Below, piece after piece: positions 1 to 13,400 of a DNA stretch of 64,000 nucleotides. The translations under genes and the position numbers were made by a program. Below the pieces are notes generated by a model, which ran no database searches, was not told the DNA's origin, and saw only the letters and a list, made by a program, of their open reading frames with translations. The DNA lies in the NCBI GenBank assembly GCA_028554795.2, contig CM068842.1, positions 26,322,590 to 26,386,589 of the forward strand, in the 5' to 3' direction. The stretch comes from Sinohyriopsis cumingii. Lineage: Eukaryota; Mollusca; Bivalvia; Unionida; Unionidae. How positions within the stretch are numbered: the stretch's first letter is position 1; every line of letters begins with the position of its first letter.

Positions 1-1185
1 TAAACCCTTCTGCAATGAAGAATCTCAGAGACACAAAGATATACACTTGTGTCATTTTTCGATCCATATAAGTATTTTGTCAAATTTGTACTTTTTCCTC
101 CATTAACTTGCTTTGGAAGTTAATTGTATCAACTTTCCTATAACCATTTTTAAGCCACTCAAGATGATCTGTTTTTTACAATTTATGGATACCTAAAGAA
201 ACAAGTTATACTTTCCAAACACTCAATCCTAATTTATAATCACAATCTTATTTTAACATTATTTTAAAAAGAGATATTTTACACATATTGTTCCTTCTGG
301 CCCCCCATCCTGTGGACCCCAAATCCACCACCCAAAATCAAAAACAACTGCACAGAAATGCAGGAGATGAAGACACTTTTGAAGCCTAAAAATGAGGTAT
401 GGGGCTGACATAACACAGGGGCAGCAGAATGAGAAAAAAAGTATAAGTACAATCAACAGAACCCAATTTCTCTAAATACTTAAACAAATTTCTTTCTCAA
501 ACTGAAATGTTTTAACAGTTTTACTGCTTGGCTGGAAACAATGAAATGTTCACTTAATGTATAGCTGGCATAAATGAATGAAACACAATCATTACAGTTT
601 GGATTTTCCTGAAAACTTACAAGTCGAGTCAAGTGTGAACTGTTCAGAACCAGATCTGCCATCGCATAATGTGTTGGCAGATCTGGGTCCATGCAGTTTG
701 TTAGGAGTAATTAATATAAACAGGCCCTTATCTCCCAGCACATTATGTGACAGTTGATCACGGTTTATGCTTGCAGCTGGACTTATAAGTGAATATAGAT
801 CAGGTATTGTTTTATCATTGAAGTAAATTGGATAACTTTTTCAAATCTGACAAATTCCTCAACTTTTTTTTGTCAAGAACAAAAATTTCTAAGTGTATAA
901 TTTTACTTATTTATCCTTTCTATCTTGTTCTTTTGGACAGCAATTTCCAATCTGTTGAAGTATTGTAAGCAAGGCAATATTAAATCTCAATGTGACGAGT
1001 CGAAAAGTGTGCGAAACAAGGGCTTATTATTCTAACAATTAAGTTTGACATTTTTTGCTAGAGTTTTCATCTATTGAATATGAACTGGATGGAGGAAGTC
1101 AGTAGTGGTATTTAATTAGATAAGAAAACAATTAAATTTTTAGAAATGATTTGAATCATTTCTTGATTTATTTTTAAGCACCTAC
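1..1185. other. Intronic or 3' flanking DNA of the CFAP119-like gene
   Basis: No convincing exon is visible. A possible minus-strand splice acceptor (TTGCAG, positions 15 down to 10) sits at the very edge, so one more 3' exon may begin at position 9 and run out of the window, but three codons are too few to test. Positions about 610-700 resemble part of the short inverted-repeat element that is more complete at 12,631-12,801 (same AAGTCGAGTC-type end and neighbouring sequence). The rest is AT-rich with nothing I recognise. Confidence 0.4.
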
Positions 1186-1302
1186 CAGTGGTGTAAAGGC
1201 ATACTTGTACATTTTAAAATGGCGGAAGTAGGTATTAACTGTGTACTCTTTAATCATTCGCACATGGTCTGCTGTGAACAGCTCAATACTGTGAGGTGGC
1301 CG
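1186..1302 (-). CDS. CFAP119: CFAP119-like exon 6
   Basis: 117 bp, phase 0 at both ends, 39 codons (residues about 131-169). The acceptor reads TTTATTTTCCAG and the donor GTAGGTGC. The peptide starts RPPHSIELF and ends KMYKYAFTPL, the most conserved stretch I recognise for this family. Confidence 0.8.
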
Positions 1303-4300
1303 CTGGAAAATAAATGAACAAGTTGCTCCAGTTATTCTTAAGTCCATCTTAAGTAACTTCTAGAACCTTAGGAAACAGGACACTTCAGATCATGAACATC
1401 GCAAACAAACTGTGTGACAACTATACATCACTTGAAGGATAACTTGTCCCATGCAATATTATTTTAGACAACTCGGAGCCATTTGACTCTAAAAAAAAAT
1501 CATAAATATTACTTTGCATTTGTTTTTTTCTGTTTGATTTAAAATGTCAAAATATAGTTAAGTAAGACTTGTGTTCAATGTAAAACAGTTGAAATAATTT
1601 TTCAAGAAGGTATACACAGGTTTCCTCACTGAAAAATAGAGCTTGACTAGGCATAAAATGGTTGCAAAACACATCAAAATAGTAATCACGGACTTAAATG
1701 GTAGGTAGGTCTGAGAGTGTATGTTGATGTTGTTACATTGATTTCTGTGATAATAAAAGACTATTTTTTGCTGTTATCCATTGGATAAAGTAGCTTTAAT
1801 ATAAAGTAATGTATTTTCCTATTAACACATTAACCCCTGGTGACAAGTTTACGTGGCAGGAGGTAGTAGCCTACTGCCAAGCTCTGTAGCGTCAAGGTCA
1901 TGTATGATACACTAAAGTTGGTTGTATTATAGAAAGGTAGCCAGATGTAGCTGTACAATGATACAAAAAATCGGGAAGTTCTAGTTGCACTACAAAATAC
2001 AGAGGGATCCAAAAAAAATTCCACCCAAAATTCGCCGGTGGTTGGAATCTGATTTTGTGTCTGGATATCAACTGCAAACAGACAGATGAACCTTATAAAA
2101 AAGTAGGATAAGATGGGCATTCGGAATAAAGAGTGGTCTCAATACGAAAATAATGGGTCTGTTAAGCAAAAAAAAAAAAGGAAAGAAAGAAAAAGAACTC
2201 CAACTTTTACCCTTCTGCTCATGTGCAAGCCAAACAGCCAATGAAAAATGATGTTTCTAACACAACTAGGCATTACGTTATTGGAAAATCACCTGGAAGT
2301 TGATTTATTAGGATTTATTCAGAAATAGCTTTCAAAATGTGTTTCCTACTCGAATTTCAGGCGAAAATGACAAAAACCTCCTGGGGTTAATTTGTTAATA
2401 AAACAGATCTGATGTGCCCTTAATATCAAGCGATAGTAAATGCAATCCATTTCTTGTGTAATGGGATCATATGGGTCATCTCAAAATGTTCTCTCTCTTG
2501 TGAAAACCAATATAATTATAGGAAGAGCCTTCTGTCTATTTATTTGATGGTAAAGATGGAATCAGGGCTGACATCAATATATATTCAACTAAGTTTAATA
2601 TCATCAGTGAAGACGGCACATAAGACCTTACAAAGAGATAACTTTTTGTCTTAATTATAAAGATTGTATAGTACAAGACAAAATATTGTTTCTGACATAA
2701 ATAAGATACAAGACTCCAATATAAATTTGTTACATGTTATCAGCTTATGTTAAGTAAAATAAATAGTATCAGATCCATTAGTTGTCAAGAATGTATCAAG
2801 ATCAGGACAAACTTTAGTTAAGAAAAACAAAACATACGTCATTTTTTATATAATATATATATATATGTCCCATGTGTGTCTGTCATGAATGAGTGAGTGT
2901 TCGATCACAGTGCATGAAGCACAGGAAGGGCTGCAAATGTTGATTCTCTGCCAACTAACAAACGCCCCTGACACTTCTCATAGCTTTGAATGGACAACAC
3001 TTTACTCATTCTACTCCTGATATAGTGATACTTATAATTTGAGAGAAATGTACCATTTGTATATTTTGAGTCTTCATGTCTGGTAACATATTATTTATAT
3101 GTTAGAGAGCTGACACACTGAGATACCGTCGTACAGGTTGTGTATCATATCTGTCTCATTTGTAGTATTGTATATTAAGTATTCATTGTTTTGTTTTAGG
3201 TTTATCACATATGTTTCCTGTCTGTTAATAAACCCCATGACCAGTGAGGGTTATAGTCATATCAATAGAAAGCCTGACTTTTTCTCTCTACGCATTTTAT
3301 TGAGCTCCTGAGACAAACCTAAAACTCCTTAGAGAGAATGAAGAATTTATTAAGTTCTGAACAATATTCCACTTTTCATTTCTTGAAAATTATATAGCAT
3401 GCAAGACATTTAGAGACAAGGTGCGAAATGACATCAAAATCTGCACAAAATCTACATCATGAAGGGAATTCCCACTTAAATCGGTTTTAAAATAAAATAC
3501 TTTTTTAAATTATTGTCATCATATTAAACATATTCATATTTGAAGGAAATTGTGTTAGCAAAGGAACCTAGACTCAGTTGTCTGATATATGAAGGGAATT
3601 CTGTAACCAAAAGAATCTAGACAGCTTGGACTCAATAGAGGTGCCAGCATGTTGTGCTGTTCAGTTGTTTTCTTTTCTAGCTTTTTCAAACTAAATTTGA
3701 TGAAACTGCACAGATGCAATTGCACCTCACCTGGCTATTTTGATCTCTTTCTCATAAAACTAGAGTTGTTAACGAGTAGGAGCTTATAAGACAACCTCCA
3801 TTTCTGTGACACCAGTCAGTATGTTTGGGAGTGTCCAATTAAATAAAGATTGTGTGTCACAACAACCCAGTTTTGGTGTGTGACAAATGATTCCTATATA
3901 CTTTACATGCACATTTGGAAGTAACAGGTCAAAAGGTTGTTATAATTTGAGCACCTACACCATCTATTGGTAGTGTTTCAAAATTCTGGATATGAGTAAT
4001 AATCTTTTAATTCTATTACGCATTCTGAGCGTAAATTTTATGGCAATATGTGAAGAGGTAATGAAATTTAAGCCAATAATAGTTCTCTGTACTTTTCTGT
4101 TCTAAACAGTAAGACATAGTGACAAAATGTTGGTGTGCAACACATAACCATTCCATCCCAAGATACATGAAAAAGTAAGTTTAACTTCAACAAATGTAGT
4201 GGACTAAATCATGTAGTTCTGATAGGGAGGATGGACACATTGTTTTTATTTCAATTTTGGAACACATCCTGAAAAGTAAGCTATAGTAACCCAATTTTGG

Positions 4301-7300
4301 TCTTAAACATGCCTATCCTAAACTACACTCGCAGTAAAAGTCTGGTTACAAAATGTGTTAGCATTATAGCGTAGATACCAATTCTTTGCAATTGTTCATT
4401 AATTCTGGAAAGAAAGGTGCAGTAACCCAGTTTTTGAGTGTAACATCATTCTAATGTAACCACACAGTGCAAGTTTTATGTGAATATGTTTAAATAAATA
4501 AGAGTTACAACCCTGACAGGAAGGATGTCACAATTTTTAAGCAGTTTTAATATATCCTGGAAATCAGGTCACAGAAATCTAGCTCTGGTAAGCAACACAT
4601 ATTCATCATAGGATGCATCTTTAGTCCAAGTCTGGTGGCAATAATACCTATTGCCAATAATACCTATTTGGCAGGAGAAAATATTTGCTCATTGACAAAC
4701 GGGTGGTGGAGATTATACAAAAGCAACACTCTCTGGGTTTCTATTCATGGCTGTTCCTTACCAAAAGGCCACTGTCACAATGAGACCAATCACAGACCTG
4801 AGTTTAAATATGCATGCAGTAATGTCTGGTAATAAATGATTAATACAAATTTCAATGTTAAGTGAGTTTCAACCTAGCCTCAGTCTAGCATGCATGGTCT
4901 GGGCAGGGATCTCTCCCTGGCAGTAATGTGCTGATACCTTTACTGAGCCTCTGTTAAAATGTTTTGAAGAAGTAAACAAATGGTTATTCCTGATCTCTGT
5001 TGGTTGATGGTTTTAAAAGAAAAGAGAGTTTCGATATATGTTGGTCCTGGCAAATGGTGTTTTTACCATCACAGAGTTGTCTATGGCATTCAGTGGTTCT
5101 CAAACTTTTTTTCATGGGCCCTTTTAGCATTGCTGAGGGTCAGCACTTAATATTATCAAGCTGATTATACCATTAACAAACTATTGTACACCTTTCCACA
5201 GACCACCTGAATGGAGCTTGCATATCACTGTTGGTATGTATACAGAAAACCTCTGGTCTACAGCTTACCTGTAGGATACTTGAATGGACCAAGGCTTGCA
5301 AGTAGTTTAGAGCTATGCCATGGTACATTCTGACACTGGCCAACATTGTATGTTATACTGTCTGCTGGAGTTTTTCTCACTGTAAAGTTTGTTTCAACAA
5401 TTTTAAGTGGACTAAGCCATTCCACAGTTAATCCTCCTGTATTGGCTTGTACATTTTCAATTTCATCTTTTTCATACTGACATCAATAGTCCCAAATCAC
5501 AGTGCTCCCTCACTATAAGTTCCTTCATTATATCACCATTCCTTTTATAAGGCAGGTATGGTCATGGACCCTTTAAACAAAGTTGTACTAAAATTGTATG
5601 TATCATGTACTTCATTATAAAATGGTCTCACTATGTGGTGGTATAATGTATGACTCAGAGGGACAGAATTATAATGAGGGAATACTGTATCTTGTATTTC
5701 ATTATAAGGTATACTGTATAGCTCCCATGGACAGCATTATATTTAGGGAATACTGTATACCTCCATATTCCAAAAGAGGTCATATCAAAGTAAAATAAAC
5801 AATTTCTTATGATTTCCTATTTACTCTACAGAATATTAATCCTTTTCTATACTATTAATGTTACTTCCTGAATACATGTACATAAACATCAATTTAGAAT
5901 TTTCAGGAGTTAAACCTATTTACTTGTGGGAAGTGAAGGTCTTGATATTAACGTTGTTCTTAAAGAGTTGTCACTGAAATACCAGATCATACTGTTGAAG
6001 AAATAATCATAGATTTAGTTTTGTCTGAGTTAAAATTCACAATCTTATCAGCCCATGATTGATTTTCGTGCAGATTTTCATTCAAGACACATCTAACATA
6101 CATAAACATATACTAGTAACATGTCTGTGATCATATTCTTCAATGTTGAAGGTATTTGATAGGGAATTGAATCTAAAAATACTGGATCTCAAAAACCTGC
6201 CCATATCCCATATAATGTAATTTGGTCATCTAGTGAACCTGCCCATATCCTATATAACAGTGCTTCCCAAACGTTTTGGGCCACGACCCCAAAAAATATT
6301 AATTCTGTGCCTCATGACCCCATTTCTACATTTGTATAAGTTTTTTCACCCTCCAAACAAAACCTTGGCAAGCCTCCAGAATGTCTTTGCGACCCTGATT
6401 TGGGCTGCAACCTGGGGGTTGGGAACCACTGCTGCATAATGTAAAATGGTCTTGCAGTAAACCTCCTATATCCTGTATAACATAAAATGGTCATGTAGTA
6501 AATCTGCCCATAACCTGTATAATGTAAAATGGATATGAAGTAAATCTGCCCATTCAATTATAATGTCAAATGGTCATGTAGTAAACCTACCCATATCCTG
6601 TATAACATAAAATGGTCATGCAGTAAATCTGCCCATAATCTGTATAATGTAAAATGGTCAATGAGTGAACCCACCCATATCCTGTGTAATGTAAAAGATG
6701 ATGGAATTATGTACTGAATATAGGAAAGATGCCTCCAAAATGAAAAGGCCTGCAAGAGGTTACTGGTTCATAGTGAATTAGTTGATACTCACATTAACAG
6801 CATGGCATAGTACCAGCTCCTTGAAATAGTTAAATGTCTGATCAACATTCCCAAAAGGAGTTTCTGAAATGGGAGAAAAACATTCTATATTCTGCACCAG
6901 CCTACAACAAAATAGAATGAATAAAATAAATTTGTGTTTCATGATGAAATGAACATGTTATATGGAAACTTTGTTTATCTTAGATCTAGTGTACACAAGT
7001 TTTAAACAACTGGCAAGCACTCCTTATGCCTCAGGTGTTGACCTTCGATGATAATTTGATGATATATAAAGAGAAGGGAAACAGATTATGAAGGATACAA
7101 GGAATCTTGGATTGGATAAGTGATCTGAGTTGATCCTTCCAACAGAATGTTTGTTCAGGATCTGCAGTGATCTCACTAGAATCTAGCTAAGGAAAAGTTA
7201 CAGAATCTTTGCATATTCAAGTGACATCCTGGTTGGTTTTCCCAATTGGAAAAAAAGATAATGACAGGATTTTGGGCCTCTGGATTGGATCAAACTTGAA

Positions 7301-10300
7301 AAAAGAACTGGCATCGCAAAGAAGAAAAAAATGAATATTTACAAGGAACCTTGTTTCTTTATATAATTGAAAAGTAGCTCAACACCACTTCTGTACTGTA
7401 AAATGAACAACCGTGTCTGAAACAAAATTTTAAAAAAATATGAACAGTTTTTATGTACATAAAATCCTGCATCTACAACTAGGATCCCACTCATTTCACT
7501 GTGATAAACGAAATCCCATCATTAACTGAAGATGGTATAGTCGGAATCCCTTTGGGATGCTGATATTCTGGCTGGATTTCTTTATTCGACTGGTTCAATG
7601 ATGGGATTGTTGGGATCCTGATGAAATTATATGGTGCCTGGTTAAATGAGGTTTTCACAGTGGCTCAAACAAGGGTGGGGATTGATTTATGAACCTCAAA
7701 TAAAGGTAATTTAAATATAATACAGAAAACTATATAGTTTAATTTGAACTGGAAGGAAACATGATGCTAAATACTGCTTATTAATTAATACAATGAAAAC
7801 CTGCTCTGGTCTCCACTTTATGACAAGAAATGTCATTACAAAGAAACATGCCAATACTTTTGATGGCAAATTATAGCTCTATCACTGCTGTGGCCTTCAA
7901 TTTTATTTTGATTTATTTCAATTTTTATTCTTTTACAGAGAAATATCCCAATCCTACAGCAACATATTATTTCCATTTTTTGCTAGAGATTAAAATTTCT
8001 AGATCAGTGTTCATGATACCACCAATACTTCCCAGGTACACTTCCTTTCTTATCAACTACATGTGACTTCAGTCGCAGGTTTTCTCCATGCTACTGGTTA
8101 TACTTTACAATACAACCCGTCATGATTACAAGGATTATAGTGGTCTCTAATTATAAAGTGCCTCATCAGGATACTGTCCCTGATTTAACACGGGTATGGT
8201 CAAGGATTCAGTTATACTATTTTAATCATACTTTCTATATATAATGTACCCCAATTTAAAGTGACTTCACCTATATCATGAAACATCTGTATGACTTCTC
8301 TAAACATCATTACAATGGATGGCCTCAGCTATTATATTAACAACATGTTTCAAAGTAAAATTTGCATTTCCCTATAAATGGGACTATTTTAACTAATGTC
8401 TGAATATATGAATATATGTCCCTACTTAATTTGTCAAGCACACATTTTGGGGGTTCACATTTAGTGTATCATCACAATATCCATTGGTTGGGTTTCCCAA
8501 ATGGGGGGGTCTATTCCTCAGTATTATGAACCAGTGTGCTAATGCACATACTGGAATGTGGGGAGAACCTCTGTGGTGGCAACAGGCACCCGCTATTTTA
8601 AATGCCATAAGAGAGGTCTTTTACCCACACAGGGTGTGACTCTTCCTGCACAGGAAATTGCTATTTAACATCCCATTCTGACAGGCAGAACACTATTTAT
8701 CATTATAAATGTGAATGAGGCACTGTAATCTCTCACAAATTTTATATTAATTTCAAGGCTAAAGGGAATATTTTGTAGCATTTCCAAGGTGTGACACAAA
8801 AAGACCTCTTATCATATTTAGTCTTTCAAATGATATGCATACAATAAGATTACATCTGTGTGTATTACTGTAAATCCTATCTTTGAGGAAACAGACAACC
8901 AAATCTCTTTGATTCAATACAACTGATATGATGTCATACCACAACAAGAGCTTTACAACAGACAAACACAACTCTTGGAAGCAATACAACAGCTATGCTG
9001 TCATACCAAAACAAGAGGCTTGCAACAGGCAAGCACATCTCTTGGAAGCAATACAACCATACAGGTTATGTATTAGACAAATTATTATCGAGATTTCACA
9101 CACACACACCGTTTCCTATGCGTACGTACATTATCAGTTGACCCCCCCATACGCAAGTGTATGCATCTGGGTTAACCCCCCCTCCACCCTCCATGCATAC
9201 TTACTAAATGGATGGCCCATATGCTGTTATACCACAACAATAGGTTAGCAACAGACAAACACATCTCTTGGAAATGATACAGCTGATATACTGTCATACC
9301 ACAACAAGAGGCTTGCAGTCTCTCACTGATTAATACTAGTCTATGAGCCATTGTAAAAACCAACTGGCAAGGTCATTTTGGTTGAAAGGCATTTTTCATC
9401 AAATTTATAAGGAAACCAGACAGTTGTTTGGGAGACATCTAAATGGTCAACCTTGGCAGAACAGTTAAAGCTAATAAAAAATGGCTCTGGTACAACACAC
9501 CCCAAATAACATTCCCATCAAGTTTGATCAATTAAGCTCAGTAGTTTTGGATGGGATACTGAAAATACATGATGCACATGGTTGCTTTGGCTGTGGCTGC
9601 AAAGGAAGCCATTCAAAATGCAATTGTCAAGAAAATGTCACAATAAATAATCCTTCAAATCTTGACCAAAAACAGCTCAATAGTTTCCAAATTTCATTAT
9701 AACCAAGGGTAACAATTAAAATATGAAACTCTGGAAGGGACCTTGCAATGTATTTTCTTATTTATAACATTTTGTTATGCTGTTGTTGTTGTTGTAGGGT
9801 TTAACACCATTTTTCAGCACACGATAGGCTATACATGGCAGCCAGTCTTAATGGTGGAAGAAGAACCCAGGAAAACCCAGAAAGAACCACTGACCCTCGA
9901 GAAGCTACTGGCAAACTTTCTCACATACCCACCTTGGCCGCATTTTGTTATGTATGATTTCATTATACATGGAATTTACTGTGTACAAATGGCACCTATC
10001 AACCCTTGTACTACCTATGCACACATCATGTGTTTTCTTTATGATAGAGAAAAATGTAGAGGTCTGTTCTTTAGAGAAGGCGTTGTCACGGGCAAACTGC
10101 AGTGTGTAGTAATACAAATCCATCACAATCCCTGTCTTCAGATTTTCTTTGTAATCATCGAGGTGAAAGATGTCTGCCAGAACCCTGGAAAGTACACAGA
10201 CTAGTTTTTAATATGACCTTCAAACTACTCAAACTTGTTAAATATCTCACATTCTGGAGTTTCTGCAGTTTATATATATTGTTTGAATTTAGTCTGATGA

Positions 10301-10358
10301 ACCATTAAGGGGATACCGGTCACACATTCTACATATTGGTGTTGTTTATTTTTTATTT

Positions 10359-10424
<66 letters not shown>

Positions 10425-13400
10425 TCCCACTATGATAGGCAGTGGGGACATATTGTTTCACTGCTTTTCTGTAAGTGTCACTAATTTTGGACTAATTAAA
10501 GAAAAACTATTTGAAGAAGATGAATTAAATGTCATTGTCATGATTATATGAGTATGTAAATAACATAGAATAATTTCACCCATAATACTAAATTCTAGAC
10601 TTAAGCTTCAGTCCTTAATTAAGCAATCTGATTGGTTAAAATTAAAGTCTGACCCAAATTTGATCAATCTTTGGGCATGCTGGTGAAATTGGGGACTGAT
10701 AAGATTTTCATGCTTTGTTCACTTTTTGAACTTAAACCTTTTTAACATTATTATTCAGAAACTGAATAACCCAATTAAGATTACCTGATTAACCCATGCA
10801 TATTAGATTACCTGATTAACCCATGCATATTAGACTACCTGATTAACCCATGCATATTAGATTACCTGATTAACCCATGCATATTAGACTACCTGATTAA
10901 CCCATGCATATTAGACTACCTGATTAACCCATGCATATTAAGATTACCTGATTAACCCATGCATATTAGATTACCTGATTAACCCATGCATATTAGACTA
11001 CCTGATTAACCCATGCATATTAGATTACCTGATTAACCCATGCATATTAGACTACCTGATTAACCCATGCATATTAGATTACCTGATTAACCCATGCATA
11101 TTAGATTACCTGATTAACCCGTGCATATTAAGATTACCTGATTAACCCATGCATATTAGATTACCTGATTAACCCATGCATATTAGACTACCTGATTAAC
11201 CCATGCATATTAGATTACCTGATTAACCCATGCATATTAGACTACCTGATTAACCCGTGCATATTAAGATTACCTGATTAACCCATGCATATTAGACTAC
11301 CTGATTAACCCGTGCATATTAAGATTACCTGATTAACCCATGCATATTAGATTACCTGATTAACCCATGCATATTAGACTACCTGATTAACCCATGCATA
11401 TTAGATTACCTGATTAACCCATGCATATTAGACTACCTGATTAACCCATGCATATTAGACTACCTGATTAACCCATGCATATTAGATTACCTGATTAACC
11501 CATGCATATTAGATTACCTGATTAACCCATGCATATTAGACTACCTGATTAACCCATGCATATTAGATTACCTGATTAACCCATGCATATTAGATTACCT
11601 GATTAACCCATGCATATTAAGATTACCTGATTAACCCATGCATATTAGACTACCTGATTAACCCATGCATATTAGATTACCTGATTAACCCATGCATATT
11701 AGATTACCTGATTAACCCATGCATATTAGATTACCTGATTAACCCATGCATATTAGATTACCTGATTAACCCATGCATATTAGATTACCTGATTAACCCA
11801 TGCATATTAGATTACCTGATTAACCCATGCATATTAGACTACCTGATTAACCCATGCATATTAGACTACCTGATTAACCCATGCATATTAGATTACCTGA
11901 TTAACCCATGCATATTAGATTACCTGATTAACCCATGCATATTAAGATTACCTGATTAACCCGTGCATATTAGATTACCTGAGTAACACATGCATATTAG
12001 ATTACCTGATTAACCCATGCATATTAGATTACCTGAGTAACCCATGCATATTAGATTACCTGAGTAACCCAAGCATATTAGATTACCTGAGTAACCCATG
12101 CATATTAGATTATCTGAGTAACCCATGCATATTTAGATTTTCCTAAATAACCCATGCATATTAGATTACCTGATTAATCTATGCATATCAGATTACCTGA
12201 TTAATCTATGCATATAAAATTACCTAATTAATCTATGCATATTAGATTACCTGATTAATCTATGCATATTAGATTACCTGATTTTAATAGCTGATTTAAT
12301 GCTGTTTCCTTTTTGCAATTTTTGGACATGAACTTACATCAAAGTAAAGCTTTTTCACACATGTATTGATAAACTACTGGACCACTGCAAATGAAGCAAA
12401 GCATGCCTGTAAACGTCATTACATGCAAAACATTACAGTGGATGAAATGTTTACATGTAATGATGTTTAAGAAATGTTTTCTATTTTGTATCAGTCTTTT
12501 ACAGTTTTCAGTCTCTGACATGCATTTTGTGCTGAAAACCTTGTCAATACTAACTGCTCTGAAGCATTTAGACTAATGCAGACTAATTTAGTTTGACTGT
12601 TTATGTATATACATAGCATATATTCTTGCTTGTGAGTCGAGTCCAACTGCAAGTGACATTGCATAATGTGCCAGCAGATCAGGGTCAATGTTGTTTCTTC
12701 TACTGATTGCTCTGAACAAACTGCATAGACCCAAATCTGTCAGTGTTTTATGCAACAGCACATCTTGGTCTGTGCAGTTTGTAGTTGGACTCGACTTATA
12801 ATCAGTTAGTTCTCTTCGTCCCTTCTGGGACATATGGCTGCAACTATCTTCCATCATCTAGGTCAGTCTTGAGCAAAGGCTTTTAAAGTGAATATAAGCG
12901 GTACTCAGGACTTACCTTTGATGACAATGAAATAAGTATAGCATGTACTATTGCATATTTTTGTTGGTAAAGGATATACTGAACTGTTTTTTTTCTTCTA
13001 TTGGCATTGGGGAAATGTGTGTTTCAAAAAAATAAAGTTAGTAATTGTTTCTAAGCTAAGAAAACAGATTATTAAAATTATAGTATAAAATGTCATAAGG
13101 ACTTATTTGTTACTTTTACTGACTCTTTACATAAATGGAAAAAATGTGCAAAACTGGACCAAGTGTCTTACTAAAGACATATTTAAGACAAACTGGTTGC
13201 TCCAACAAAGGATGTGTAATAAAATGGGGCCATACAATGAATTTTCTTTGCCTTTTGCATATCCAATAAATAGCTACATTAACCATATCAAGTATTTCTT
13301 TACGTTTTGAGCGACAAGTCACATAATACTCCAAGAATTTTGTGTGAGAAGCAATAATTAAAGATTTCCATGCTCTTTTAATTTCCTTGTGATCTTCTGA

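Larger units (their letters stand above)
1303..6792. other. Intron 5 of the CFAP119-like gene
   Basis: No exon seen. It contains a short purine run (2,168-2,195), a short TA run near 2,850-2,868, decayed repeats at about 4,000-4,660, two DNA-transposon derived pieces (5,091 and 5,500-5,687) and a 42-bp minisatellite with a hAT-like insert (6,197-6,693). Open frames in this stretch are short, lack family resemblance, and are best read as chance. Confidence 0.6.
6864..10014. other. Intron 4 of the CFAP119-like gene
   Basis: Holds a minisatellite with a unit of about 75 bp (8,923-9,320) and a SINE fragment (9,779-9,940). The stretch 9,480-9,720 looks like a diffuse old repeat (words such as 'catcaagtttgatcaa' and 'cagtagtttt'). 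Nothing else recognisable. Confidence 0.55.

Noticed and set aside
10270-10551. Open frames through the TA repeat on both strands
   Set aside because: They consist of (IY)n from a microsatellite. The same holds for 49,748-49,993.
10780-12283. CRISPR-like or telomere-like array
   Set aside because: There are no unique spacers between the 27-bp units, and TTAACCC occurs only once per unit, not as a TTAGGG-type tandem.
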